Of a DNA stretch of 64,000 nucleotides, positions 1 through 8,698 are shown piece by piece (positions within the stretch are counted from its first letter, which is position 1; the number at the start of each line of letters is the position of its first letter). The stretch is from Streptomyces sp. NBC_00459 (lineage in GTDB: Bacteria > Actinomycetota > Actinomycetes > Streptomycetales > Streptomycetaceae). The translations under genes and the position numbers were made by a program. Location of the stretch: positions 3,286,001 through 3,350,000 of the forward strand of contig NZ_CP107903.1 of the NCBI RefSeq assembly GCF_036013955.1, given 5' to 3'. Under the pieces are notes generated by a model. It made no database searches. It was given only the letters and a program-made list of their open reading frames with translations, and was not told where the DNA came from.

Positions 1-732
1 GCGATCGGCCTCGGCGTCGCCGTGCTCGGCGCCCTCGTCTGGGCCCAGCGGCGCAACTACCGGCGTACGAACCGGGTGCTGAACCACGGTCTGGTGGCGG
101 CGACGGCCACGGCGACGATCGTCCTGCTGTGGCTGGTCGCCGGGCAGAGTTTCGCCCGCTCGGGGCTCAACGACTCCTACGACCACGGCATCCGCTCACT
201 GAACGTGCTGCACGACGCCCGGATCGCCTCCCTCAAGGCACGCGGCAACGAGAACCTGACGCTGGTGGCGCGCGGCGCGGAGACGGTCAAACTGAGCGAC
301 GGCGAGGTCGTCGACGCGTACGACCACGACTTCGAGGGCGACATGAGCACGCTCGGCAAGGGCCTGGCCCAGGCCGAGAAGCTCGCCGACGACCAGGCGG
401 GCAAGAAGCCGGTCACGTCGGCCGTGGGCGGTATGGAGGAGTGGAAGTCCCGCCACGACGAGGCGCAGAAGGCGTACGAGTCGGGAGACTTCCAGCAGGC
501 GCTCGCCCGGGTCATAGGGGACAAGAGCGACAAGCCGACCGGCGAGTGCTTCGACAGCGTCGACCGGGCCCTGAAGACGGCGATCGGGCATGAGCAGTCG
601 GAGTTCACGCAGGCGGCCGAGGACGGCCGGGGCGCGATGACGGGCCTCCCGGTGGGCGCCGCGGCCCTCGCCGTACTGGGCGCGGCCGGAGCGGTGCTCG
701 GCATCGGACGCAGACTGTCGGAGTACCGCTGA
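1..732 (+). CDS. GlnX-like membrane sensor protein (5' truncated by window edge)
   Basis: The reading frame is open from base 1, so the gene starts before the window; the GTG at 22 is internal to the first membrane helix. Visible: the end of one membrane segment, a basic loop (AQRRNYRRTNR), a second helix (ATATIVLLWLVAGQ), an extracytoplasmic domain of about 130 residues, then a C-terminal helix (GLPVGAAALAVLGAAGAVLG) and a short basic tail. In mycobacteria GlnX is a membrane protein encoded beside glnH and pknG and passes the amino-acid signal from GlnH to PknG. The same order here (this gene, glnH-like, one extra gene, pknG) is the main support for the name. A generic secreted or membrane protein cannot be excluded from sequence alone. 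Confidence 0.7.
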   Translation, partial: AIGLGVAVLGALVWAQRRNYRRTNRVLNHGLVAATATATIVLLWLVAGQSFARSGLNDSYDHGIRSLNVLHDARIASLKARGNENLTLVARGAETVKLSDGEVVDAYDHDFEGDMSTLGKGLAQAEKLADDQAGKKPVTSAVGGMEEWKSRHDEAQKAYESGDFQQALARVIGDKSDKPTGECFDSVDRALKTAIGHEQSEFTQAAEDGRGAMTGLPVGAAALAVLGAAGAVLGIGRRLSEYR

Positions 733-829
733 TGCGGTACGAGGAGCCACAAGCAGTACAGACGCGGTACGAAGCGGTACAAGGGAGTGCGGCGGCAAGG
801 GAGTTCGGGCGATGAGAGGGGGCGTGACG

Positions 830-1888
830 ATGAACGCACAAGGGCTTCGGCGGAGTCTGCGCACCGGTCTCCGGGTTCTGCGGGCCGGGCTGCGGGGCTG
901 GGGCGGCGTGGGGGCCATGGCGGCCGTCTGCGCCCTCGCGGTGGCCTTCGCGCTGCTGCTCCCGCTGACCCAGTCGCAGGGTGACGGCGGTCCGGCGACA
1001 GGTGGCCAGGGGGTCGCCGAGGGCATTCAGGCGAAGGCCGCGGCGGAGTGCAAGAACCCTCAGGACCAGAGCCCGGCGCCGTCTCCGCTGGACGGGAAGA
1101 CGATCGAGGCGATCAAGGCCCGCAAGGACCCGCGGCTGATCGTCGGAGTCGACCAGAACAGCTACCGCTGGGGCTACCGCGATCCGAACGGCGGCAGGTC
1201 GGCGGAGCTGGAGGGCTTCGACATCGACCTGGTCCACCGGATCGCGAAGGACATCCTCGGCGACGAGGACGCGGTCAAGTTCAAGGCCATCCCGACCAAC
1301 CAGCGCATCCCGGCGATCAAGGACGGCCGCGTCGACATGATCGTCCGCACGATGACGATCACCTGTACCCGCCTGGACGACGTGTCCTTCTCCGCCCCGT
1401 ACTTCCTCACCGGCCAACAGGTCCTCGCACTCAAGAACTCCACCATCACGGGGTACGACAAGACGCTGGCCGGCAAGCGGATCTGCTCGGCGGAGGGCTC
1501 CACGGCGCTCGAACAGCTGACGGCGGACAAGGCCGCGAAGAAGGCCGGGGTCGCCTCCGCCGACATCACGACGGTCGTCCCCAGCCAGCTCGACTGTCTC
1601 GTCCGCCTCCAACTCGGCCAGGTGGACGCCGTGGTGACCGACGGCGCGCTCGCCGCGAGCCAGGCGGCCCAGGATCCGACAGTGGAACTGAAGGGCGACA
1701 CGTTCACCACCGACTACTACGGCGTGGCGGTGAAGAAGGGCGCGAACGACCTGGCGGCACGGGTCAATCGCATACTGGAGCAGTACCGCCAGGACGGCGG
1801 TTGGCAGTCGTCGTACGACAAGTGGCTGTCGCCGACACTGGGCAGCAGGTCGGAGTCGGCGAAGCCGCCGGTGCCCAACTACAAGTGA
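830..1888 (+). CDS. glnH: GlnH-like glutamate/aspartate-binding protein (SBP family 3), membrane-anchored
   Basis: Family 3 solute-binding fold: an N-terminal basic stretch and one hydrophobic segment (MAAVCALAVAFALLLPL), then a periplasmic-type binding domain with the signatures LEGFDIDLVHRIA, DMIVRTMTIT and VDAVVTDGALAA. No usual lipobox cysteine follows the hydrophobic segment, so it looks signal-anchored rather than lipidated, unlike the mycobacterial lipoprotein. There is no ABC permease or ATPase nearby, so it probably acts as a sensor with the upstream GlnX-like protein and PknG rather than in import. The ATG at 830 is preceded by GAGAGGGGG; the ATG at 812 in the same frame is also possible. 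The 80-base gap before it carries several copies of CGGTAC. Confidence 0.82.
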   Translation: MNAQGLRRSLRTGLRVLRAGLRGWGGVGAMAAVCALAVAFALLLPLTQSQGDGGPATGGQGVAEGIQAKAAAECKNPQDQSPAPSPLDGKTIEAIKARKDPRLIVGVDQNSYRWGYRDPNGGRSAELEGFDIDLVHRIAKDILGDEDAVKFKAIPTNQRIPAIKDGRVDMIVRTMTITCTRLDDVSFSAPYFLTGQQVLALKNSTITGYDKTLAGKRICSAEGSTALEQLTADKAAKKAGVASADITTVVPSQLDCLVRLQLGQVDAVVTDGALAASQAAQDPTVELKGDTFTTDYYGVAVKKGANDLAARVNRILEQYRQDGGWQSSYDKWLSPTLGSRSESAKPPVPNYK

Positions 1889-1962
1889 CGTCCACCGACA
1901 GAACGACAGACCGACCGACGAGCCGACCGAACGAGCAACCACACGAATAGTCGAGGTGATCG

Positions 1963-3288
1963 ATGGGCGTCACGGGAGCCACCGGGCCGGTGATGGACCG
2001 GGACGAGGTGGACCGTGCGCTGGCGCGGCTCGGCGCGGAGCACGAGGCGATCGAGACCTCGCTCCTCGCCCTCCAGGACCACGCGGGCCGCAGACTCCTC
2101 GAAGGCGCCGACCTCACCGGCACGACCAAGGAGCGCTGGACGTCCGTCGACGCGTCGATCACGCTGCTGTGGGCGTACTTCGACGCGTACTCGGACACGT
2201 ACCGCTCCGCCCGTGACATCCGTTCGCGCCGCCGCTGGTCCAGCCGCGAGGACCTGGTGGAGCTGACCGAGCTGCTGCGCGGCGAGTGCGTCACGGTCGC
2301 GGGCAGCGCGACGGCGACGGCCAACGCGCCCACCCTGCACGGCACCGGGAAGCTCAGCCACCAGTTCTCGCTGGCCGCCCTGGTGGAGCGGATGAACGAG
2401 CTGTACGCGACCTCGCTGGACATGGTCGTCACCTCCGACGCGGTCTGGTCGGCCCTGCCCGCGCGGATAGATTTACTGGCCGCCGAGCTGCAGCGCACCC
2501 GCCAGCTGGCGCACTCCGTGGGCGTACGCCCCGGCGAGCACCCGGCGGGCGACGACCTGGAGCGCATCACACGCACCCTGACCGCCCTGCGCGAGCAGGT
2601 GATCTCCGACCCGCTGGCGTTCTGGCTGCCCGCGCAGGGCAGTTCGGCGCCCGGTGGCGGCCGTCCGGACACCACGGTGTACGACCGTGAGGCGCGCGCC
2701 CTGGAGGACGTACGCCGGGAGATCGACGCCGTGCTGACGGTCCGCCAGGACGCGGAGGCGCGGCTCGTGAAGCTGCGCGATGTGCTGTCCCGCGCGGACC
2801 GCACCCTCGCCGAGGCACGCAGCGCGCGCGGTGAGGTGCTGGCGAAGATCGCCGCGTCGGAGGTGCCCGCCGTCAGCGGCCCGCCCACAGCGCTGCAGGA
2901 GCAGTTGGCGATGGCCTCCGACTACCGCAGACACGCCCAGTGGCACCGTCTGTCGCCGCTCCTGGAGTCGCTGGAGGCGAAGGCGGAGGACGAACTGATG
3001 CGCGCCCGCGAGTCGTTGACGGCGGTCACACAGCCGCTGGCGGTCCGCGCGGAGCTGCGCGGCCGGCTCGACGCGTACAAGGCGAAGGTGGCCCGGCACG
3101 GCTTCGCGGAGGACCCGCTGCTGATCGAGCGGTACGACGCGGCGCGCCGCATGCTGTGGAGCGCGCCCTGCGACCTGCGGGTCGCGGAGCAGGCCGTGCT
3201 GCGCTATCAGCAGGCCGCCGCCGAGTACTTCGGCGGCCCGCGGGTGCCGGACCAGGCCGGACCCAGTGACCGGAGGGGGGACCACTGA
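1963..3288 (+). CDS. Coiled-coil protein of the PknG cluster, function unknown
   Basis: A 441-residue soluble protein, almost entirely helical by eye, with heptad-like stretches (for example RQDAEARLVKLRDVLSRAD and AEDELMRARESLTAV). There is no signal peptide and no catalytic motif that I recognise. The start ATG has GAGG six bases upstream. The stop overlaps the pknG start in TGATG, which implies translational coupling with the kinase. Its position between the GlnH-like sensor and PknG suggests a scaffold or adaptor, but this is inference from context only. Confidence 0.75.
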   Translation: MGVTGATGPVMDRDEVDRALARLGAEHEAIETSLLALQDHAGRRLLEGADLTGTTKERWTSVDASITLLWAYFDAYSDTYRSARDIRSRRRWSSREDLVELTELLRGECVTVAGSATATANAPTLHGTGKLSHQFSLAALVERMNELYATSLDMVVTSDAVWSALPARIDLLAAELQRTRQLAHSVGVRPGEHPAGDDLERITRTLTALREQVISDPLAFWLPAQGSSAPGGGRPDTTVYDREARALEDVRREIDAVLTVRQDAEARLVKLRDVLSRADRTLAEARSARGEVLAKIAASEVPAVSGPPTALQEQLAMASDYRRHAQWHRLSPLLESLEAKAEDELMRARESLTAVTQPLAVRAELRGRLDAYKAKVARHGFAEDPLLIERYDAARRMLWSAPCDLRVAEQAVLRYQQAAAEYFGGPRVPDQAGPSDRRGDH

Positions 3289-5825
3289 TGACCGGGACCG
3301 AACAGCAGAAGTGCCAGCGGCCCGACTGCGAGGGCAGTTACGAGGACATGGGCGGCGGTGAGCTGTACTGCGACATGTGCGGCCTCGCACCGGTCGTGTC
3401 GGCCGGGGGCATGGTGGGCTCACCGTCCACCGGGGTCGCCGGGAACGGCAGGCGGGGCTCGGGGAGCGGCAGTTCGTCCTCCAGCAGCTCCCGTGCCTCC
3501 GCCCGTACCTCCCGCACGTCCCGCTCCTCGCAGTCCCGCCGCTCGGTCTCCGGCCGCCTGTCGCGGTCCATGTCGGGGAAGGCGACGGGCCGTTCGGTGT
3601 CGGTGCGCAGCTCGGGCTCGACCGCCGGGTCCACCGGGCGCGGCCGGCTCGGCGCGGGCCTGGTCGAGGTGCCGGGCGTGCCGCGGCCCGACCCGCGCGC
3701 GATGGTGCTGGACAACCCGGAGGTGCCCGAGCGCAAGCGGTTCTGCTCGCGCTCCGACTGCGGGGCGCCGGTGGGGCGGGCGCGCGGCGAGGGCAGGCCG
3801 GGGCGTACGGAGGGGTTCTGCACGAAGTGCGGGCACCCGTACTCGTTCGTGCCGAAGCTGGCCGCCGACGACATCGTGCACGGCCAGTACGAGGTGGTGG
3901 GCTGTCTGGCGCACGGCGGCCTCGGCTGGGTCTACCTCGCCGTGGACCGGGCCGTGTCCGACCGGTGGGTGGTCCTCAAGGGCCTGCTGGACACCGGGGA
4001 CCAGGACGCGATGGCCGCCGCGATCTCCGAGCGGCGCTTCCTCGCGGAGATCGAGCACGCCAACATCGTGCGGATCTACAACTTCGTGGAGCACCTGGAC
4101 CAGCGCACGGGCTCCCTCGACGGCTACATCGTCATGGAGTACGTCGGCGGCAAGTCGCTGAAGGAGATCGCCAACGACCGCCGCACCCCGGCCGGCAAGC
4201 GGGACCCGCTGCCGGTGGAGCAGGCGTGCGCGTACGGCATCGAGGCGCTCGAAGCCCTCGGCCATCTGCACAGCCGCAACCTGCTCTACTGCGACTTCAA
4301 GGTCGACAACGCGATCCAGACCGAGGACCAGCTGAAGCTGATCGACATGGGCGCGGTCCGCAGGATGGACGACGACGAGTCGGCCATCTACGGCACGATC
4401 GGCTACCAGGCTCCGGAGGTCGCGGAGGTCGGCCCGTCGGTGGCGTCCGACCTGTACACGGTCGCGCGCACGCTCGCCGTCATGACGTTCGACTTCCAGG
4501 GCTACACGAACGTGTTCGTGGACTCCCTGCCGGACCCCGACCACATCGAGGTCTTCCGCCAGTACGAGTCGTTCTACCGGCTACTGGTCCGCGCCACCGA
4601 TCCCGACCCGGCCCGCCGGTTCGCGTCCGCGCAGGAGATGTCCGAGCAGCTGACGGGCGTACTGCGCGAGGTCGTGTCGCTCCAGACGGGGCGGGCCAGA
4701 CCCGCGCTGTCGACGCTGTTCGGGCCTGAGGTGAAGGTCACGGACTCCGAGCTGTTCGGCGCGCTGGACGGCGAGGTGTCGCGACTGGGCACGCGCGTGG
4801 AGACGCCCCGGAAGAAGTCCGCGTCACCGGCCGCTCCCGCCATCGGTGCCGCCACCAGGGCGCTCACCGGTACCCCGCGTCTCGTCAAGGCCATCGACGC
4901 CGGTGCCGCCGCGCTCGCGCTGCCCGTGCCGCGCGTCGACCCGACCGACCCCAACGCGGGCTTCCTCGCGGGGCTGTTGGCCTCGGCGGCCGGGGAGCTG
5001 ATCGCGGCCCTCGCGGTGGTGCCGGCGCCGTCGACGGAGACCCGGCTGCGCGAGGTGCGGGCCCGGCTGGAGCACGGGGACGCCGCGACCGCCACGGAGT
5101 CGCTGGTCAGACTGGAGGAGGAGCGGCCCGACGACTGGCGGGTGGTCTGGTACCGGGGCGTGGCCGCGCTGGTGACGGGCGATCACGAGGGCGCCGCGCT
5201 GTCGTTCGACGCGATCTACGACGCCTTCCCGGGCGAGAGTCCGCCCAAGCTGGCCCTCGGGCTGTGCGCGGAGGTACTCGGGCAGCTCGACAACGCGGCC
5301 GAGTACTACCGGCTGGTGTGGACGACCGACCCCAGCTATGTGAGCGCCGCGTTCGGTCTGGCCCGCGTCCAGTTGGCGGCGGGCGACCGCCGGAGCGCCG
5401 TGACGACGCTGGAGTCGGTTCCGGAGGCGTCCATCCACTACACGGCGGCCCGCGTGGCCGCCGTACGGGCGCGGCTGCGGCAACGGACCGCCGTCGCCGC
5501 CGACGCACCGTTCCTGGACGATCTGATCGCGTCCGCCGGGCAGGTGGAGGCTCTGGGCGGATACGGTCTGGACGCGGTCCGGCGGGAGCAGCTGTCGGCG
5601 GAAGTCCTCGGCTGCGCGCTGGACTGGATACTCTCCCATGGCCAGGGTTCCGCCCCTCCTGCCGTCGGGGGGCGGGTGCTGCTCGGCAGTGACCTGGACG
5701 AGCGTGGTCTGCGCTTCGGGCTGGAACGCTCGTACCGGACGCTGGCCCGGCTCGCGCAGGGCGGCGAGGAGAGGATCGACCTGGTGGAACGCGCCAACCG
5801 TTACCGCCCCCGGACGTGGGTGTAG
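3288..5825 (+). CDS. pknG: Serine/threonine protein kinase PknG
   Basis: 845 residues in the PknG architecture: an N-terminal metal-binding region, kinase, C-terminal TPR-like repeats. Cysteine pairs CQRPDC and CDMC near the start, then CSRSDC and CTKC around residues 150-190, form the rubredoxin-like region. In the kinase domain the ATP-binding lysine is K231 (VVLKGLLD), the catalytic loop is LLYCDFKVDNA with D336 and no HRD arginine, and the metal-binding motif is DMG with D353. The non-RD form is typical of PknG. The C-terminal third has TPR-like helices (DWRVVWYRGVAAL, ALGLCAEVLGQLDNAAEYY). A serine-rich low-complexity linker covers roughly residues 55-110. In mycobacteria PknG phosphorylates the FHA protein GarA and controls glutamate metabolism; an FHA protein is encoded four genes downstream here. 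Confidence 0.95.
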   Translation: MTGTEQQKCQRPDCEGSYEDMGGGELYCDMCGLAPVVSAGGMVGSPSTGVAGNGRRGSGSGSSSSSSSRASARTSRTSRSSQSRRSVSGRLSRSMSGKATGRSVSVRSSGSTAGSTGRGRLGAGLVEVPGVPRPDPRAMVLDNPEVPERKRFCSRSDCGAPVGRARGEGRPGRTEGFCTKCGHPYSFVPKLAADDIVHGQYEVVGCLAHGGLGWVYLAVDRAVSDRWVVLKGLLDTGDQDAMAAAISERRFLAEIEHANIVRIYNFVEHLDQRTGSLDGYIVMEYVGGKSLKEIANDRRTPAGKRDPLPVEQACAYGIEALEALGHLHSRNLLYCDFKVDNAIQTEDQLKLIDMGAVRRMDDDESAIYGTIGYQAPEVAEVGPSVASDLYTVARTLAVMTFDFQGYTNVFVDSLPDPDHIEVFRQYESFYRLLVRATDPDPARRFASAQEMSEQLTGVLREVVSLQTGRARPALSTLFGPEVKVTDSELFGALDGEVSRLGTRVETPRKKSASPAAPAIGAATRALTGTPRLVKAIDAGAAALALPVPRVDPTDPNAGFLAGLLASAAGELIAALAVVPAPSTETRLREVRARLEHGDAATATESLVRLEEERPDDWRVVWYRGVAALVTGDHEGAALSFDAIYDAFPGESPPKLALGLCAEVLGQLDNAAEYYRLVWTTDPSYVSAAFGLARVQLAAGDRRSAVTTLESVPEASIHYTAARVAAVRARLRQRTAVAADAPFLDDLIASAGQVEALGGYGLDAVRREQLSAEVLGCALDWILSHGQGSAPPAVGGRVLLGSDLDERGLRFGLERSYRTLARLAQGGEERIDLVERANRYRPRTWV

Positions 5826-5828
5826 TTG

Positions 5829-7208
5829 ATGTCCCAGATGCCCCAGCCACCCCAGCCGCCTCAGCCGACGGCTCTGTCCCGGTGCCCGAGCTGCGAGGAG
5901 CCGCTCGACTCGGGCGACCGGTTCTGCGGCGCGTGCGGGTACGACCTGTCGGCCGTGCCCCCGCGTCCCGGTGACTCCCCGACGCTCACCCTGAGCGGCG
6001 CCCTCGTGTCCGCGCCGCACCCGCCTCCGGAGGCCGCTTCCGTGGACTGGCCGCATGCTCCCGAGACCAGCAGCTCCGGCATCCCGGCGCCCGTTCACCT
6101 GGCCACCGACCTGCCGGGCACCGACTCGGGCGGGACCGTGCTCCCGCCGGTGCCCGGGCTGCCGCCCACGGGATCACCGGTCTCCCCGGCCACGGGCGTA
6201 CGGTTCGACCGGCCCGCCGGCGGCGAGCCCGACGAGTACCCGCTCCAGGCGCCCGCCCCGCGCCCGGCCGAGGCCTCGACGCCCCCGGCCGGCACCAAGG
6301 TGTGCGTGGCCTGCCGGGCGGGCCGGGTCGACACCGACGGCTACTGCGAGAACTGCGGACATGCGCAGCCGCGCGAGCGCGACCACATGGAGGACGAGGT
6401 CGGCCCGCTCGCCGCGGTCACCGACCGGGGCCTGCGCCACCATCGCAACGAGGACGCGTACGCGATCTCCCACACCACGCTGCCCGACCGCGCGCCCGCG
6501 CTGGTCGCGATCGTCTGCGACGGCGTCTCCTCGGCGACCCGCCCCGACGAGGCCTCGCTGGCCGCGTCCCGGGCGGCCGGCGACTCCCTGATGGCGGCCC
6601 TGCCCCTGGGCACCCACCCGCAGCAGGCGATGCACGACGCGATCATCGCCGCCTCGCACGCCGTGAACGCGCTGGCGGACGAGTCCGGCGGTGCCCGCGA
6701 GCACGCCCCGCACCAGAACTCCCCGGCCTGCACGCTGGTGGGCTCCGTCGTCACCCCGACCCTGCTGGTCGTCGGCTGGGTCGGCGACAGCCGCGCCTAC
6801 TGGGTCCCGCTGGACCGCTCCACCGCCCCGGCCCGGCTCACCGAGGACGACTCGTGGGCCGCGCAGATGGTCGCCGCGGGCCTGATGAACGAGGCGGAGG
6901 CGTACGCCGACGAGCGCGCCCACGCCATCACGGGCTGGCTCGGCGCGGACGCGTACGAGCTGGAGCCGCACACCGCGTCCTTCAAGCCGGACCGGCCGGG
7001 TGTGGTCGTGGTGTGCACGGACGGGCTGTGGAACTACGCGGAGGCCGCGGACGAGCTGGCCGAGGTTCTCCCGCCGGACGCCGCCTCACGCCCGCTGCAC
7101 GCCGCCCGGGTCCTGGTCGGCCACGCCCTGGACGGCGGGGGCCACGACAACGTAACAGTGGCCGTCGTGCCGTTCCCCGCCCCGCCGCCGGGGGCAGGAT
7201 CCGCCTGA
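5829..7208 (+). CDS. PP2C-family protein phosphatase with double zinc ribbon
   Basis: N-terminal zinc ribbon (CPSCEEPLDSGDRFCGACG), a proline-rich linker, a second ribbon (CVACRAGRVDTDGYCENCG), then a complete PPM/PP2C domain. Its metal-binding aspartates appear in HRNEDAYAI, IVCDGVSSAT, WVGDSRAYW, CTDGLWNY and GGHDNVTVAVV. It should dephosphorylate Ser/Thr and, by position right after pknG (three bases after its stop), probably opposes PknG. The start is uncertain: ATG at 5829, TTG at 5826 or ATG at 5838 are all in frame, with no strong ribosome binding site in front of any of them. Confidence 0.93.
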   Translation: MSQMPQPPQPPQPTALSRCPSCEEPLDSGDRFCGACGYDLSAVPPRPGDSPTLTLSGALVSAPHPPPEAASVDWPHAPETSSSGIPAPVHLATDLPGTDSGGTVLPPVPGLPPTGSPVSPATGVRFDRPAGGEPDEYPLQAPAPRPAEASTPPAGTKVCVACRAGRVDTDGYCENCGHAQPRERDHMEDEVGPLAAVTDRGLRHHRNEDAYAISHTTLPDRAPALVAIVCDGVSSATRPDEASLAASRAAGDSLMAALPLGTHPQQAMHDAIIAASHAVNALADESGGAREHAPHQNSPACTLVGSVVTPTLLVVGWVGDSRAYWVPLDRSTAPARLTEDDSWAAQMVAAGLMNEAEAYADERAHAITGWLGADAYELEPHTASFKPDRPGVVVVCTDGLWNYAEAADELAEVLPPDAASRPLHAARVLVGHALDGGGHDNVTVAVVPFPAPPPGAGSA

Positions 7209-7310
7209 GGGCACTGACACGGGGGTGTCCGCAGCAGGACCGGAGGGGACTGGTCCGCATACAGTCACTGCTCCACGGATGTGGGGTTCTCGAGGGGGAG
7301 CGAAGCACGC

Positions 7311-8657
7311 ATGGCCAATTTCTCGAAGTCGAACGTGCCGCAGTTCTCGGTCGACGTCTACCAGAACGAGTATCTGCCCGACGGCGGCCGTGAGGTCAGC
7401 GCGATCGTGACGGTCACCGCGACCGGCGGTGGCACGGTCGGCACCGGTGTCTCGGCGCCGCACCTCTACTCACCGGGCCAGGGCCCGGACGCGGCCGTGG
7501 CGATCATGGTCGACTGTTCCGGCTCGATGGACTACCCGCCGACCAAGATGCGGGGCGCCCGGGAGGCGACGGCCGCCGCGATCGACGCCGTGCGCGACGG
7601 GGTGCACTTCACGGTGATCGACGGCACACACGTCGCCAGGGAGGTCTATCCGGGCGGTGGGCGGCTCGCGGTCGCCGACGCGACCACCCGCGAGCAGGCC
7701 AAGCAGGCGCTGCGCCGGCTGAGCGCGGGCGGCGGCACGGCCATCGGCACCTGGCTGCGCCTCGCCGACCGTCTGCTGTCCTCGTCCGAGGTCGCCATCC
7801 GGCACGGCATCCTGCTCACCGACGGCCGCAACGAGCACGAGTCGCCGGAGGACCTGAAGGCGGCCCTGGACTCCTGCGCCGGCCGCTTCACCTGCGACGC
7901 GCGGGGCGTGGGCACCGACTGGGAGGTCAAGGAGGTCACCGCCATCGCCTCCGCGCTGCTGGGCACCGCCGACATCGTCGCCGATCCGGCCGGCCTCTCC
8001 GCCGACTTCACGCAGATGATGGAGACGGCCATGGGGAAGGAGGTCGCGGATGTCGCCCTGCGGCTGTGGACCCCGGTCGGTACGGAGATCAAGTTCGTCA
8101 AGCAGGTCGCGCCCACCGTCGCCGAGCTGACCGACCGCCGCATCGAGGCTGGACCGCGCGCCGGTGACTACCCCACCGGTTCCTGGGGGGACGAGTCGCG
8201 CGACTACCACGTGTGCGTCGAGGTGCCCTCCGCCGGCCTGGGCCAGGAGATGCTGGCCGCCCGTGTCTCCCTGGTGATCCCGCAGCCCGACGGCAGCGCC
8301 CAGAACCTCGGCGCGCAGGGCCTCGTACGGGCCGTGTGGACCGACGACATGGCGGCCTCGACGTCGATCAACCCACAGGTCGCGCACTACACAGGTCAGG
8401 CGGAACTGGCACAAGTCATCCAGCAGGGTCTGGACGCCCGCAAAGCGGGTGATGTCGACGGCGCAACGGCCAAGCTGGGACGGGCCGTTCAGCTCGCCAG
8501 CGCCTCCGGAAACGCGGATACTGCGAAACTGCTTGCGAAGGTGGTGGACGTGGTCGACGCCGCGGCAGGTACTGTGCGACTGAAGGCGAAGGTCGAAGAG
8601 GCCGACGAGATGACGCTCGAGACACGGTCCACAAAGACTGTTCGTGTAAAGAAGTAG
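7311..8657 (+). CDS. Von Willebrand factor A (MIDAS) domain protein
   Basis: About 448 residues. A VWA domain near residues 60-240 carries an intact MIDAS motif (MVDCSGSMDY, pattern DxSxS) and downstream ligands around GGGTAIGTWL and LLTDGRNEH. There is no signal peptide, so it is cytoplasmic. The ATG at 7311 follows GAGGGGGAG at ordinary spacing and is preferred to the upstream in-frame GTG at 7281. It probably forms metal-dependent contacts with partners in the PknG signalling cluster; no substrate is visible. The C-terminal half has beta-rich and helical stretches without a family I can name. Confidence 0.9.
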   Translation: MANFSKSNVPQFSVDVYQNEYLPDGGREVSAIVTVTATGGGTVGTGVSAPHLYSPGQGPDAAVAIMVDCSGSMDYPPTKMRGAREATAAAIDAVRDGVHFTVIDGTHVAREVYPGGGRLAVADATTREQAKQALRRLSAGGGTAIGTWLRLADRLLSSSEVAIRHGILLTDGRNEHESPEDLKAALDSCAGRFTCDARGVGTDWEVKEVTAIASALLGTADIVADPAGLSADFTQMMETAMGKEVADVALRLWTPVGTEIKFVKQVAPTVAELTDRRIEAGPRAGDYPTGSWGDESRDYHVCVEVPSAGLGQEMLAARVSLVIPQPDGSAQNLGAQGLVRAVWTDDMAASTSINPQVAHYTGQAELAQVIQQGLDARKAGDVDGATAKLGRAVQLASASGNADTAKLLAKVVDVVDAAAGTVRLKAKVEEADEMTLETRSTKTVRVKK

Positions 8658-8698
8658 ATACACAAAACGTAGCGAAGAGGAGAGGGGGAAGCGCCGAC

